Positions 49,084 through 59,539 of a stretch of DNA of 64,000 nucleotides are shown here, in pieces. The translations under genes and the position numbers were made by a program. Position 1 is the stretch's first letter. Every line of letters begins with the position of its first letter. Source of the stretch: Cyclobacteriaceae bacterium (GTDB lineage: Bacteria; Bacteroidota; Bacteroidia; Cytophagales; Cyclobacteriaceae); assembly GCA_030584025.1 (NCBI GenBank), contig CP129487.1:3873001-3937000 (forward strand). Reading direction: 5' to 3'. The notes below the pieces were generated by a model, which was not told where the DNA came from, did not search any database, and was given only the letters and a program-made list of their open reading frames with translations.

Positions 49084-50442
49084 ATGATCAAGCAATACAT
49101 TGATACCCATCAACAGCGTTTTCTGGATGAACTTTTCGATTGGCTCCGCATTCCGTCAGTAAGTGCAGATAGCCGCCACAAAGGCGATGTGCGCAAAGCA
49201 GCAGAATACCTGGTGAATAAATTCAAGGAAGCCGGTGTGGATAAAGTTGAACTTTGTGAAACGCCCGGTCACCCGATTGTGTATGCTGAAAAGATTGTGA
49301 ATCCTTCACTACCCACTGTATTGGTATATGGCCATTACGATGTGCAGCCTCCCGATCCGCTTGATCTGTGGACTTCCCCTCCGTTTGAGCCAGTGATTAA
49401 AGATGGAAAAATTTATGCACGCGGCTCTTGCGATGACAAAGGCCAGGTGTATATGCACGTAAAAGCATTTGAGGCGATGATGAAGCTGAACACACTCACG
49501 TGCAATGTGAAATTTATGGTGGAAGGTGAAGAAGAGGTGGGCTCTGAGCACCTGGATATTTTTGTAAAAGAGAATAAAGAGAAATTAAAGGCAGATATTA
49601 TTCTGATTTCGGATACAGCCATTATTTCGCTGGATCATCCATCCATTACAACCGGCTTACGCGGATTAAGCTATGTGGAAGTTGAGGTAACGGGCCCAAA
49701 CCGCGATTTGCACTCGGGAGTCTATGGAGGAGCCGTAGCGAATCCGGTAAATGTATTGAGCAAAATGATAGCCTCCTTGCATGACGCGAATGGCCACGTA
49801 ACCATACCCGGCTTTTATGATCGGGTGGTGGAGTTGAGTGCAGCCGATCGTGAAGCCATTAACAAAGCGCCTTTTAATTTGGATCAGTATAAAAAGGAGT
49901 TAGGCATTGATGACATACAAGGAGAAAAAGGGTACACGACTTTAGAGCGCACAGGCATCCGACCCACGTTGGATGTGAATGGAATTTGGGGTGGCTATAC
50001 CGGTGAGGGTGCAAAAACCGTATTGCCGTCAAAAGCGTACGCTAAAATTTCCATGCGGTTGGTGCCTGATCAAAACAATGCCGAAATCACAGAACTGTTC
50101 ACCAAACATTTTACATCCATTGCGCCCAAATCAGTAAAAGTAAAAGTAACGCCTTTGCATGGCGGGCAGCCCGCGGTTACGCCAACTGACTCTATAGCGT
50201 TCAAAGCTGCGAGTGCGGCATTTGAAGAAGTGTGGAGTAAAAAGCCAATTCCAACCCGCGATGGCGGAAGTATTCCGATTGTGGCATTGTTCAAGAAGGA
50301 GCTTGGTTTGGATACCGTATTAATGGGCTTTGGTTTGGATTCAGATGCCATTCATTCACCAAATGAACATTATGGGGTGAAAAACTTTTTGCTGGGTATT
50401 GAAACCATCACGGCCTTTTATAAGCACTATGCCAAAACTTAA
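49084..50442 (+). CDS. M20 family dipeptidase
   Basis: A 452-residue cytoplasmic metallopeptidase (no signal peptide). Metal-ligand motifs are YGHYDVQPPD (His and catalytic Asp), GSCDDKGQ (Asp), EGEEEVGSEH (catalytic and ligand Glu), SDTAII (Asp) and HSPNEHYGV (His), in family order. The dimerisation domain lies between about 180 and 340. It cleaves dipeptides, and members of this subgroup include carnosine-type and D-Ala-D-Ala-like dipeptidases; the substrate is not set by sequence. Confidence 0.92.
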   Translation: MIKQYIDTHQQRFLDELFDWLRIPSVSADSRHKGDVRKAAEYLVNKFKEAGVDKVELCETPGHPIVYAEKIVNPSLPTVLVYGHYDVQPPDPLDLWTSPPFEPVIKDGKIYARGSCDDKGQVYMHVKAFEAMMKLNTLTCNVKFMVEGEEEVGSEHLDIFVKENKEKLKADIILISDTAIISLDHPSITTGLRGLSYVEVEVTGPNRDLHSGVYGGAVANPVNVLSKMIASLHDANGHVTIPGFYDRVVELSAADREAINKAPFNLDQYKKELGIDDIQGEKGYTTLERTGIRPTLDVNGIWGGYTGEGAKTVLPSKAYAKISMRLVPDQNNAEITELFTKHFTSIAPKSVKVKVTPLHGGQPAVTPTDSIAFKAASAAFEEVWSKKPIPTRDGGSIPIVALFKKELGLDTVLMGFGLDSDAIHSPNEHYGVKNFLLGIETITAFYKHYAKT

Positions 50443-50570
50443 TTGATGGTTTTCGTTGTGTCGAAAGTGTCAGGGGGTTGTCATAATTCTTTAATTTTAA
50501 ACGATACACTACATTCCATCAACTATTTTGCTGGTGAATGCGTTATCGTACCGTTCCAATATTCAGGTTT

Positions 50571-52658
50571 ATGAAAAGATTCTTCGGTGTACTTTTTCTG
50601 GGGCTCATTTTTAACGCGGCATACGCACAAATTTTAACCCCTGCAAAATGGACATGGGCACCCTCCAAAACATCGGTGAAAACCGGTGATCAGCTCGACC
50701 TGATTTTTACCGTAACCACCGACAAAACATGGTACGTCTATGCCAATGACTTTGATCCGGATTGCGGACCCATGTTGACCACCATCACACTTGAACCAAA
50801 TGCCAGTTTTGAATTGGTAGGCGATCTCAGGGCAATCAATCCAACCGACAAGTACGATGAGATTTTTGGTTGCGATGTAAAGATATTCAAAGACAAAGGT
50901 GAATTCAGACAAACCATTCGTGTGCTGTCAACCGATCTGAAACTTGCAGGAACGTATGATGGACAAACCTGTACAGAAGTAGACGGAAAATGCATTCCGT
51001 TTGATGGCGAGTTTTCGTTTACCGGAATAACTGTTTCTGGAAAAACCATTGAAACTAAAACACCTGAAAAGCCAAAGCAAAACGATCAACCTGAAATAAA
51101 GGAGGAGCCTATTCCTGCAGATACTGCAAAAACAGAAGCATCGAAAACGCCTGTTCAATATGGCGCACTTACAGGCCCTGTGTTGGATAAAACCATTCTG
51201 GAAGGTGATGACAGTTTGGACGACAGTTCATTTTTCGGGTACCTGGTTTTTGCTTTTGTACTGGGTTTGATCTCGCTGATTACTCCATGCGTTTTTCCGA
51301 TGGTACCCATGACGGTTACATTTTTCCTTCGCGATAACCAGTCGCGAAGAGAAGGTGTTCGCAATGCCATTATTTTCGGAATATCCATCATTACCATTTA
51401 CACATTAGCCGGAACGTTGTTCGCAGTGTTGCTGGGCGCAGAAGGATTGAATGCACTGGCTACACACTGGGCACCTAACCTGTTTGTATTCATCATCTTT
51501 ATTGTATTCGCGCTTTCCTTTTTAGGATTGTTTGAAATCAATGCACCACACCAATTGGTGAACAAAGCCGATCAGAAAGCCGAAAAGGGCGGACTGGCAG
51601 GTATCTTCTTCATGGCCGCAACCTTGGTGCTGGTTTCGTTTTCATGCACCATACCTATTGTGGGGAACGTGGTGGTGATGTCTGCCGGTGGGCAAATTTT
51701 AAAACCCATTCTGGCGATGTTTTCCTACTCGCTTGCATTCGCCATTCCGTTTACACTCTTCGCTATTTTTCCGGAGTGGATGAAGGGCATGCCGAAATCA
51801 GGTGGCTGGTTGAATGCCGTAAAAGTTACCTTAGGTTTTCTTGAGCTTGCACTCGCATTAAAGTTTTTCAGCATTGCCGATCAGGCTTATCATTGGGGCT
51901 TATTGGATCGCGATACCAACATTGCGCTCTGGATTGTAATTTTTGCGTTGCTTGGATTTTACCTGCTCGGAAAAATTCGCATGCCGCATGATAGTCCGGT
52001 GGAGAAAGTTACCGTGCCGCGATTGTTAATGGCCACCTTGGTATTCTCTTTCGTGATTTATCTCGTGCCTGGCTTGTGGGGCGCTCCGCTAAAAGCATTA
52101 GCCGGATACTTACCACCACAATACACGCACGACTTCGACTTGGTTTCGATGACACGCAGCACGCGTGCAAATGAAATTTGTGATTTACCGAAGTACACCG
52201 ACTTCCTTCATTTGCCTCACGGCTTAAACGGATACTTTGATTATGAGCAAGCGTTGGCTTGTGCGCGTCAACAGAACAAACCGTTGTTTATTGATTTTAC
52301 CGGTCATGGTTGTACCAACTGTCGTGAAATGGAAGCGGTGGTGTGGAGCGACCCTGCTGTACTCGAGCGATTGAAAAATGATTTCGTGATCGTGGCATTA
52401 TACGTAGATGACAAAACTCCACTCCCGGAAAGTGAATGGATTACATCGCGCTACGATGGCAAAGTGAAAAAGACGATCGGCAAAAAGAATGCGGACCTTC
52501 AAATCGCAAACCTGGATAATAACGCGCAACCTTTTTATGTGCTGCTTGGGCCGGATGAACGTGTGTTGGCGTGGCCGTATGGCTACGACCGTAGCGTTGA
52601 GAAATTCGTAGAGTTTTTGGAAAGCGGAAAGAAGAAGTACGAAGAGCTGTATAAGTAA
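50571..52658 (+). CDS. dsbD: protein-disulfide reductase DsbD-type
   Basis: About 695 residues from the ATG at 50571 with a signal peptide ending AYAQ. Three parts are visible: an N-terminal DsbD-alpha-like domain with paired cysteines (CTEVDGKCIPF), an eight-helix CcdA-like domain whose paired cysteines lie in LITPCVFPMVPMTV and VSFSCTIPIVGN, and a C-terminal thioredoxin domain with CxxC in GHGCTNCREMEAV. It carries electrons from cytoplasmic thioredoxin to periplasmic disulfide isomerases and cytochrome maturation. A ~60-residue Lys/Glu/Pro-rich linker separates domains 1 and 2. Confidence 0.92.
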   Translation: MKRFFGVLFLGLIFNAAYAQILTPAKWTWAPSKTSVKTGDQLDLIFTVTTDKTWYVYANDFDPDCGPMLTTITLEPNASFELVGDLRAINPTDKYDEIFGCDVKIFKDKGEFRQTIRVLSTDLKLAGTYDGQTCTEVDGKCIPFDGEFSFTGITVSGKTIETKTPEKPKQNDQPEIKEEPIPADTAKTEASKTPVQYGALTGPVLDKTILEGDDSLDDSSFFGYLVFAFVLGLISLITPCVFPMVPMTVTFFLRDNQSRREGVRNAIIFGISIITIYTLAGTLFAVLLGAEGLNALATHWAPNLFVFIIFIVFALSFLGLFEINAPHQLVNKADQKAEKGGLAGIFFMAATLVLVSFSCTIPIVGNVVVMSAGGQILKPILAMFSYSLAFAIPFTLFAIFPEWMKGMPKSGGWLNAVKVTLGFLELALALKFFSIADQAYHWGLLDRDTNIALWIVIFALLGFYLLGKIRMPHDSPVEKVTVPRLLMATLVFSFVIYLVPGLWGAPLKALAGYLPPQYTHDFDLVSMTRSTRANEICDLPKYTDFLHLPHGLNGYFDYEQALACARQQNKPLFIDFTGHGCTNCREMEAVVWSDPAVLERLKNDFVIVALYVDDKTPLPESEWITSRYDGKVKKTIGKKNADLQIANLDNNAQPFYVLLGPDERVLAWPYGYDRSVEKFVEFLESGKKKYEELYK

Positions 52659-52661
52659 GCA

Positions 52662-52874
52662 TCATCTCTTTCTCAGCGGTTCCAACAGATGCATCAGCCC
52701 ATTAAGTTTTATTTCGTAGGCTGTAGCCATTAATTCACCCAGCTTTCCTTTAGGAAAACCCTTTCGTTGAAACCACGCCAGGTAAAACTCGGGTAAATCG
52801 CAAAGCAATGTACCCTTGTACTTGCCAAAGGGCATTTTCATGGTGGTGAGTTCTATCAGTGCATGCTTTTCCAT
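52662..52874 (-). CDS. DUF3820 family protein
   Basis: A 70-residue protein with the family core MPFGKYKGTLLCDLPEFYLA, then WFQRKGFPKGKLGELMA. DUF3820 proteins are small and are annotated in places as quorum-sensing-regulated factors; function unknown. It starts at ATG (52872-52874) and converges on dsbD with 3 bp between. Confidence 0.8.
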   Translation of the reverse strand: MEKHALIELTTMKMPFGKYKGTLLCDLPEFYLAWFQRKGFPKGKLGELMATAYEIKLNGLMHLLEPLRKR

Positions 52875-52999
52875 ATGGCCTTAAGGCCTCAAAATTGAAC
52901 ATTTTGTCAAAATCTGTTACATTTACCTGAGTATTACAGGTTCTGAACCTGAATTTTTTAAACTTTAGGCTGATTTTTTTAACGGATTAAATAGCAATC

Positions 53000-54271
53000 A
53001 TGATAAAGCGGGTGCTTTTACGTGCATGTGTTTTTCTGTTTTTGAGCGTGCTCATCTATAGCGATTATGTATTTCGTCATGATGCAGGCATAGTTCAAAA
53101 TCCTGTTGCGCTTGATTTTGATTGGACTCCCCCAACCATGCTGTATGGAATGGTGGTGGATAATCATGAAGTGATTGAAGATCGCGTTAAGCGAAATCAA
53201 TTTCTTTCGGACATTATGCGCGAATATAATGTGCCGGTGAACCTGATCAACCAGGTGTCATCACTTCCGCGCCATGTTTTTGATGCCCGTAAAATCATTC
53301 CCGATAAGAAGTTTACGTTTATCCGCAGTGCCGATTCGCTGCGCGTGCCCAAGGCTTTTGTGTATGAACCCAATCCGATAGATTATGTGGTGTTTCGGTT
53401 TGGCGATTCGTTGTTTGTGGATGTTTGCCAACGCGAAGTAACGGTAGTTGAAAAATCCATTTCCGGGGTAATCATGTCCTCACTTTCACAAACGATTAAT
53501 GAACTCGGCTTATCGCATGAGTTAACCAATAAGTTTGTAGATATTTTTGCCTGGCAGGTTGATTTTCAGCGCTTGCAACAAGGCGATCAGTTTAAACTGA
53601 TTTATGAAGAACAACAGGTAGATGGAAGGCCGATTGGAATAAAACAGATTAACGGAATTTACTTCAACCACTTTGGCAGTGGTTACTATGCCATTGCTTT
53701 TGATCAGGGTAATGGCCTGGATTATTTTGATGAAGAAGGAAAGAGTTTACGGAAAGCATTGTTGAAATATCCGATTGAATTTACCCGAATCAGTTCGCGC
53801 TACAGCCGAAGCAGGTTACATCCGGTACAAAAAGTTTACAAAGCACATTTGGGTACCGACTTTGCCGCACCTACCGGAACGCCCATCCGATCGGTTGGTG
53901 ATGGCATTGTACAGGAAGCACAATACAAGCGTAACAATGGCAACTACGTAAAGATACGTCATAACGGCACTTACACCACGCAGTACCTGCACATGTCGAA
54001 AATTGCACCGGGCATTAAGCCGGGTGTACGCGTCCGGCAAGGGCAATGGATTGGTAATGTGGGAAGCACAGGCTTAGCTACAGGACCACACGTTTGCTAT
54101 CGATTCTGGAAAAATGGTGTTCAGGTTGATGCGTTGCGCGTAGAACTTCCACCATCTGAGCCGATAACGGAGGCTTACCTGGAAGCGTATAATGCAGCCC
54201 GCAATGCGATGATCGAGAAGCTTAATGCGATCCCTTCCGTATTTCCGAATACGTTTGCTTCGGCCTTGTAG
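53000..54271 (+). CDS. M23 family metallopeptidase
   Basis: A 423-residue protein with an N-terminal signal or anchor (LLRACVFLFLSVLIYSDYVF). The last ~140 residues are the lysostaphin-type peptidase: HLGTDFAAPTGTPIRSVGDG (His and Asp zinc ligands), YLHMSKI (catalytic His) and GPHVCYRFWKNG (second zinc His). The middle (residues 60-260) resembles the OapA-like domain common in Gram-negative M23 hydrolases. It would cleave peptidoglycan crosslinks. All zinc ligands are present, so it should be active rather than an EnvC-like regulator. Confidence 0.92.
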   Translation: MIKRVLLRACVFLFLSVLIYSDYVFRHDAGIVQNPVALDFDWTPPTMLYGMVVDNHEVIEDRVKRNQFLSDIMREYNVPVNLINQVSSLPRHVFDARKIIPDKKFTFIRSADSLRVPKAFVYEPNPIDYVVFRFGDSLFVDVCQREVTVVEKSISGVIMSSLSQTINELGLSHELTNKFVDIFAWQVDFQRLQQGDQFKLIYEEQQVDGRPIGIKQINGIYFNHFGSGYYAIAFDQGNGLDYFDEEGKSLRKALLKYPIEFTRISSRYSRSRLHPVQKVYKAHLGTDFAAPTGTPIRSVGDGIVQEAQYKRNNGNYVKIRHNGTYTTQYLHMSKIAPGIKPGVRVRQGQWIGNVGSTGLATGPHVCYRFWKNGVQVDALRVELPPSEPITEAYLEAYNAARNAMIEKLNAIPSVFPNTFASAL

Positions 54272-54356
54272 GCGTATTGTTGTCGGAAGTAAAATTAAAA
54301 TAACTTTCTTTCAACTTTATTCAACTATTTTCGTCTAACCTAACGTTATCGTTGGT

Positions 54357-56660
54357 ATGCGAAAGTCCCTCTTCCTTCTTATTTTATTTTCATCGACAAG
54401 CTTGTATGCGCAAAAAGTAGCCCTTGTATTAAGTGGAGGGGGGGCAAAAGGTATTGCACACGTAGGCGTACTGAAGGCACTGGAAGAGCACAACATACCC
54501 ATCGATTATATTGTAGGAACCTCTATGGGCGGCATTGTGGGCGGCTGTTATGCGGCAGGCATGAGTCCGCAGCAAATTGAAGAAATGATTTTATCCGATG
54601 ACTTTCTTCGATGGATAACCGGCTCGCCCGAAAGAGGATACAACTTTCATTATTATAGCGATGAGATAAGCCCGGGGTTTATCCGGCTTGATCTCTCATT
54701 GGATTCGACACTCTCCGTTCAGTTTAATACCAGTATTGCCAGCGATGCCTCCTTGAATTTTGCGATTACTGAAAAAATGGCTGAGGCCTCTGCCATATCG
54801 CGAAACAATTTCGACAGTCTGTTTGTGCCCTTGCGGGTAATGGCTGCCGATGTATTCTCGCAATCACAGGTTATTTTAAAACGTGGATCGTTAAGTGATG
54901 CGTTGCGGGCCACACAAACGGTTCCCTTTTTCTACACACCCATACGCGTGGATGATAAATATCTGTTTGATGGAGGTGTGTACAATAACTTTCCGGTAGA
55001 TGTTGCCCAACAGGAGTTTGAACCCGATGTACTGATTGGATCAAATGTATCGTCTAAGATTTTTAAAGAGTATCCCTATAAGGACGATGATAAGTTGATT
55101 AACCGTTCGTTGTTGTATATGCTCTTGGATAAATCCGATCCGGCTGCTATTCCGGAAAACGGAGTTTATATCCAACCAAACCTAGACGGATATACGTCAT
55201 TTGATTTTGTGCGCGCAAAAGCATTGATTGATAGCGGTTACGTTCAAACGTTGAGGCAACTGGATGAATTGAAAATGAAAATGCCTGCCCGATCCGGTGA
55301 GCCTACTGTTCAGTCGAGGCGAGAAGCTTTTTTGAAAAAGAAACAGCCGTTAGCGATCAACGACCTTACGTTTAGAAATCTGAATTCGCGGCAACGCAAA
55401 TACATCCGAAGAATTTTTAATGTAAAAGCTGACGGTTTGGAAAAACCATTGACTATTCAGGAAGCGAAGAAGGGATATTTTAAATTGATTACGGAACCGT
55501 ATTTCAGTAATATGTATCCGAGTATTCGTTATGACACAACTCAATCTAATTTTCAACTTCAACTGACACAACGGCCACAGAAAAACTTTCAGGTAGATTT
55601 TGGTGGAGCAATGGCTTCCCGAAACATTAGTAATCTTTACCTCGGCCTTGATTACTATTATTTCAACAATGCGTTAACGCATTTTTTTATAGGCGCACAA
55701 ACAGGTAGCTTCTACAAATCATTCATGGCTAATACCCGTATTGATCTTCCTTACCTCGGGCGGTTTTATGTTCAACCCGAGGTAGTGTTGAGCGATTATG
55801 ATTATGTTGAAGGTACCGATCTTCTACAAAAAACAACGCCAACGGTGTTGAGGCGTTTCGACAGGAAGGCTGGCGTACGCCTGGGCTGGCCGTTAGGCAA
55901 TACAATTAAATCTACAGTTGTGTTTAATGGGTTTACCAATAAGGATCGGTACTCAAACACTAAAGCATTTAATAGTTTGGATACATTGGATGAGCTTAGT
56001 CTACGTGGTTTTAAAACAGGATTCATCTTTACCACCAGTAACCTGGACAGGAAGCAATATGCATCGGCAGGTAAAAGCATTTCGTTAAGTGCTTTTTATT
56101 TTGATGTGCACGAAGATTATGTTCCCGGAACCACATCCCTTAACGACCTTCCGTTTGAGCGGAATCATCAATGGTTTCGGGTGCGTGCAACGGTTGAGCA
56201 GTATTTTAATCGGGGCACCTTTCGCCCGGGTTATTATGCCGAAGCCGTGTTTTCAAATCAACCCTTCTTTCAAAACTATTTCGGAACAATCGTGAACACT
56301 CCGGGGTTTTTTCCCATTCAGGATAGCCGCACGCTGATTCTTGAAAACTTTCGTTCGCCCAATTACCTCGCACTGGGCGCCAAAAATGTGATCGTTGTTC
56401 GTCCCCGAAAACTGGATTTACGGCTGGAGGGCTACATCTTTAAGCCCCTTGACTATGTTCAACAAGGCATTAATCAGGAAGCTATTAAGAATGGCGATTT
56501 AACTACCGTATTCTTTGCAGGAACGGCCGGGCTGGTATATCATTCGTTGGTAGGCCCCATAAGTCTCAGCGCCAACTATTATGACGATGAGGAGAACAAA
56601 TTCGGGGTATTATTTCATGTAGGATTTTTGATGTTTAACAAGCACACCTTGGAGGACTGA
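54357..56660 (+). CDS. patatin-like phospholipase with C-terminal outer-membrane barrel
   Basis: A 767-residue protein with a signal peptide (LFLLILFSSTSLYAQ). The patatin domain (20-300) shows the oxyanion loop SGGGAKGIAHVGVLKALE, the nucleophile in GTSMGGIVGG and the catalytic Asp in DGGVYNNFPVD. A POTRA-like stretch near 335-400 leads to a ~400-residue beta-barrel of the BamA/Omp85 type. This is the PlpD/FplA architecture, in which a barrel secretes or holds the lipase. It acts on phospholipids at the outer membrane. Confidence 0.92.
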   Translation: MRKSLFLLILFSSTSLYAQKVALVLSGGGAKGIAHVGVLKALEEHNIPIDYIVGTSMGGIVGGCYAAGMSPQQIEEMILSDDFLRWITGSPERGYNFHYYSDEISPGFIRLDLSLDSTLSVQFNTSIASDASLNFAITEKMAEASAISRNNFDSLFVPLRVMAADVFSQSQVILKRGSLSDALRATQTVPFFYTPIRVDDKYLFDGGVYNNFPVDVAQQEFEPDVLIGSNVSSKIFKEYPYKDDDKLINRSLLYMLLDKSDPAAIPENGVYIQPNLDGYTSFDFVRAKALIDSGYVQTLRQLDELKMKMPARSGEPTVQSRREAFLKKKQPLAINDLTFRNLNSRQRKYIRRIFNVKADGLEKPLTIQEAKKGYFKLITEPYFSNMYPSIRYDTTQSNFQLQLTQRPQKNFQVDFGGAMASRNISNLYLGLDYYYFNNALTHFFIGAQTGSFYKSFMANTRIDLPYLGRFYVQPEVVLSDYDYVEGTDLLQKTTPTVLRRFDRKAGVRLGWPLGNTIKSTVVFNGFTNKDRYSNTKAFNSLDTLDELSLRGFKTGFIFTTSNLDRKQYASAGKSISLSAFYFDVHEDYVPGTTSLNDLPFERNHQWFRVRATVEQYFNRGTFRPGYYAEAVFSNQPFFQNYFGTIVNTPGFFPIQDSRTLILENFRSPNYLALGAKNVIVVRPRKLDLRLEGYIFKPLDYVQQGINQEAIKNGDLTTVFFAGTAGLVYHSLVGPISLSANYYDDEENKFGVLFHVGFLMFNKHTLED

Positions 56661-56797
56661 TCGCTTGTTTTTATAGAATTTTCCCGACCTTGCGGCAGAT
56701 TGCTAGAAAATGCATCCGGTTAAGGCATGTATTGTTTTCAATCAATTTTGAAATTTTTAGGTAAGTTTATCCCTTCATTCTAACCAATATTGGCTTC

Positions 56798-58831
56798 ATG
56801 AGAAGATGTTTAGCAATCCTGTTCCTGCTTAGCGCGCCCCTCTTTTATACCCAGGCTCAGGTTGTTCAGTGGGCTTCAAAAGTTATCGAGTTTTCTTCGG
56901 AATTAACCCCCATTCAATACTCAGCACAGCAGGTGTTGGGCAAACCCAATGTATTGCCTGCTGGCGGTCAGAACCCCAATGCCTGGGCGCCCGACAGACC
57001 TAACCGAAAAGAGTTTTTGAAATTGGGATTCGACAATCCGATTCAAATTCAGCAGGTTGCTATTGCCGAATCGCATAGCCCCAGTGCTTTGAGTCGAATA
57101 CTCTTGTATGACGAAGCAGGGCGAGAGTATGAAGCAATGACCCTGAACCCGGGAGCTGTGCCGCTCAAAGCCATGATGCGGAATATCTTCATTGAAAAAA
57201 CCACATACAAAGTTGTGGCTGTAAAACTTGAATTTGATGGGGCTGCCATTCCGGATTATTTTGGTATTGATGCTGTGGCAATTTCAGATTCGAATTATCC
57301 CATCGTAGCCTTTATTCCTAAACCAGCTTTGCTCGCATCAGGTATTGTGATTGAACAGCTTGATGAAAATGTAAACAGCGAGTACGCTGAACTGAATCCA
57401 ATTCTTTCACCCGATGGAAAGACGTTATACTTCAGTAGAAGAAATCACCCTGAAAATGCTGGAGGTGTTAATGACAAAGAAGACATCTGGTATTCGGAAT
57501 TAGGGGAAGACGGAAAGTGGACTTTGGCCAGGAATATGGGGCCGCAGTTCAATAACGCATATCCTAACTTCGTTAACTCCATAAGCTCCATGACACCTGA
57601 TGGCCGCACCGCCATTATGTTGTTGGGAAACAAGTACCTTGATAATGATAAGATGCAGGCGGGTGTTTCTGTGAGTACAAATGTGGGCGGAACGTGGACA
57701 AAACCGGTTGCACTGAATATTACCAACGACTATAACTTTAACGAAAAGGCCAATTACTTTCTGGCCAATAATCGGAAAACCATGATTCTTTCTGTTGAAC
57801 GGGAAGATTCCAATGGTGATCGCGATTTATATGTTTCATTTATGAAAGATGACAGCGTGTGGACCGAACCGCTGAATCTTGGAAACATTGTGAATACAGC
57901 AGGTGAAGAGTCGGCACCTTTTCTGTCACCCGATGATGTAACCCTTTATTTTTCATCAAACGGTTTCAGCGGTTATGGCGGAACCGATGTGTACGTAACA
58001 AAAAGACTGGATGATACCTGGACGAACTGGTCTGAACCGGAGAACCTTGGGCCAGAGATCAACTCGCCATTGGAGGACCTTTTCTTTAACATTCCGAACA
58101 ATAGTGACTTCGCCTATTACTCACGTGGCGTAACCGAAACCAACCTGGATATCTTTCGAGTAAAGCTGCCGATTTTGCGTAGCCCTGAAATCTGGGTTAC
58201 GGTTAAAGGAAAGCTTATTGATGCTGAAACGGGTAAGCCCATTGGTGCAAAAATTATTTATGAACGTTTGCCCGATGGCACGGATGTGGGGATAGCGCAG
58301 TCAAACCCGGAAACTGGTGAGTATGAAGTAAAACTTCCAGCTGGTCATTTGTATGGCGTACGGGCCGAAGCAAAAGATCACATCAGCGAAAGCCAAAACC
58401 TGGATTTGCGCAACATCACTTCCGACATGGTGATTGAGAATAAGAACTTTACGCTGCAACCTATACAGGTTGCACGTATTGATGAAAACGTAACCATTAC
58501 CTTGAACAATATCTTCTTTGATTTTGATAAAGCTGTTCTGAAGCCAGAATCGTTTTCGGAATTAAACCGAATTGTAACCCTGATGAATGAACGCCAAGGC
58601 ATGCAGGTAGAGATTACCGGCCACACCTGCGATATTGGAGAAGACAATTACAACATGGGTCTTTCTGAGCGGAGGGCAAAAGCCGTTAGCAAGTATTTAT
58701 TGGATAAAGGTATTTCTGCGGAACGCATTGCCGTGAAATTCTTTGGTGAAACCCAGCCTACTGTTCCGAATACGAGCCTGGAAAACAGACGGAAAAACAG
58801 ACGCGTTGAATTTAAAATTGTGAAAATATAA
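56798..58831 (+). CDS. OmpA family protein with PD40 repeats
   Basis: A 677-residue exported protein (signal peptide ending TQAQ). N-terminal residues 20-170 form a discoidin-like beta domain (VQWASKVIEFSSELTPIQYS). PD40/TolB-like blades follow (NPILSPDGKTLYFSRRNHPE, EESAPFLSPDDVTLYFSSNG), then a carboxypeptidase-regulatory-like fold near 475-560, and the C-terminal OmpA domain (FFDFDKAVLKPESFSELNRI ... ENRRKNRRVEFKIV), which binds peptidoglycan. It links the outer membrane or a surface structure to the wall. It is followed after 6 nt by a second OmpA-type gene. Confidence 0.92.
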   Translation: MRRCLAILFLLSAPLFYTQAQVVQWASKVIEFSSELTPIQYSAQQVLGKPNVLPAGGQNPNAWAPDRPNRKEFLKLGFDNPIQIQQVAIAESHSPSALSRILLYDEAGREYEAMTLNPGAVPLKAMMRNIFIEKTTYKVVAVKLEFDGAAIPDYFGIDAVAISDSNYPIVAFIPKPALLASGIVIEQLDENVNSEYAELNPILSPDGKTLYFSRRNHPENAGGVNDKEDIWYSELGEDGKWTLARNMGPQFNNAYPNFVNSISSMTPDGRTAIMLLGNKYLDNDKMQAGVSVSTNVGGTWTKPVALNITNDYNFNEKANYFLANNRKTMILSVEREDSNGDRDLYVSFMKDDSVWTEPLNLGNIVNTAGEESAPFLSPDDVTLYFSSNGFSGYGGTDVYVTKRLDDTWTNWSEPENLGPEINSPLEDLFFNIPNNSDFAYYSRGVTETNLDIFRVKLPILRSPEIWVTVKGKLIDAETGKPIGAKIIYERLPDGTDVGIAQSNPETGEYEVKLPAGHLYGVRAEAKDHISESQNLDLRNITSDMVIENKNFTLQPIQVARIDENVTITLNNIFFDFDKAVLKPESFSELNRIVTLMNERQGMQVEITGHTCDIGEDNYNMGLSERRAKAVSKYLLDKGISAERIAVKFFGETQPTVPNTSLENRRKNRRVEFKIVKI

Positions 58832-58837
58832 ACTGAC

Positions 58838-59539
58838 ATGAACATGAGAGTTTTAATTCTTGGTGTGCTCTGCTTCATGACGTTCACATTGTGGTCGCAA
58901 ACCGATAGCCTGGTTGTTGCAGAAGGAAAAATCATCAATGCCGAAACCAAAGAGCCTGTTGTGGCACGCATCACCTATCAAAATCTTCCGTATGGTAACC
59001 GAATGGGCGTTATTAATAACAGCAGCTTTTCATTTCCCTTGTTTGATGGTGAGCGCTATTCCATAACGGTAGAAGCTTCCGGGTTTGCGTCTGCCAAATA
59101 TATGCTTGACCCAACCGAAGCGAATGGCGACAATCGAATTGTAAAGGACATTGAATTACATCATACGACAGGTGCGTCCAAGAAGCATACGGTTGGACAT
59201 GTAATGCGGTTGGATAACCTGATTTTTGAAGTAGCCAAATCGAAAATTGATCCGGATTCGTATGCTGAACTTGATCTGTTGGTGAAGATGATGAATGAGC
59301 ATAAGAGTATGGTTATTCAATTGGAAGGACACACGGACTACCTGGGCGATCCGGGGAAGAACATGAAATTATCGGAGCAGCGAGTGGATGCTGTGCGCGA
59401 TTATCTTGTGGGCAAAGGAATCCACAAGAATAGAATTAAACTAAAAGCCTTTGGTGGAACGCAGCCGCTGTCGCGGGATAATACTCCGGAAGGTCACCGG
59501 CTGAACCGCAGGGTAGAGGTTCGGATTTTGCAGGATTAG
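58838..59539 (+). CDS. OmpA family protein (short)
   Basis: A 233-residue exported protein (LILGVLCFMTFTLWSQ signal). A carboxypeptidase-regulatory-like domain (GKIINAETKEPVVARITYQN) is followed by an OmpA domain (LIFEVAKSKIDPDSYAELDL ... GHRLNRRVEVRIL). It starts 6 nt after the larger OmpA-type gene and is homologous to its last third, so the pair probably arose by duplication and forms one operon. Peptidoglycan binding is expected. Confidence 0.9.
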   Translation: MNMRVLILGVLCFMTFTLWSQTDSLVVAEGKIINAETKEPVVARITYQNLPYGNRMGVINNSSFSFPLFDGERYSITVEASGFASAKYMLDPTEANGDNRIVKDIELHHTTGASKKHTVGHVMRLDNLIFEVAKSKIDPDSYAELDLLVKMMNEHKSMVIQLEGHTDYLGDPGKNMKLSEQRVDAVRDYLVGKGIHKNRIKLKAFGGTQPLSRDNTPEGHRLNRRVEVRILQD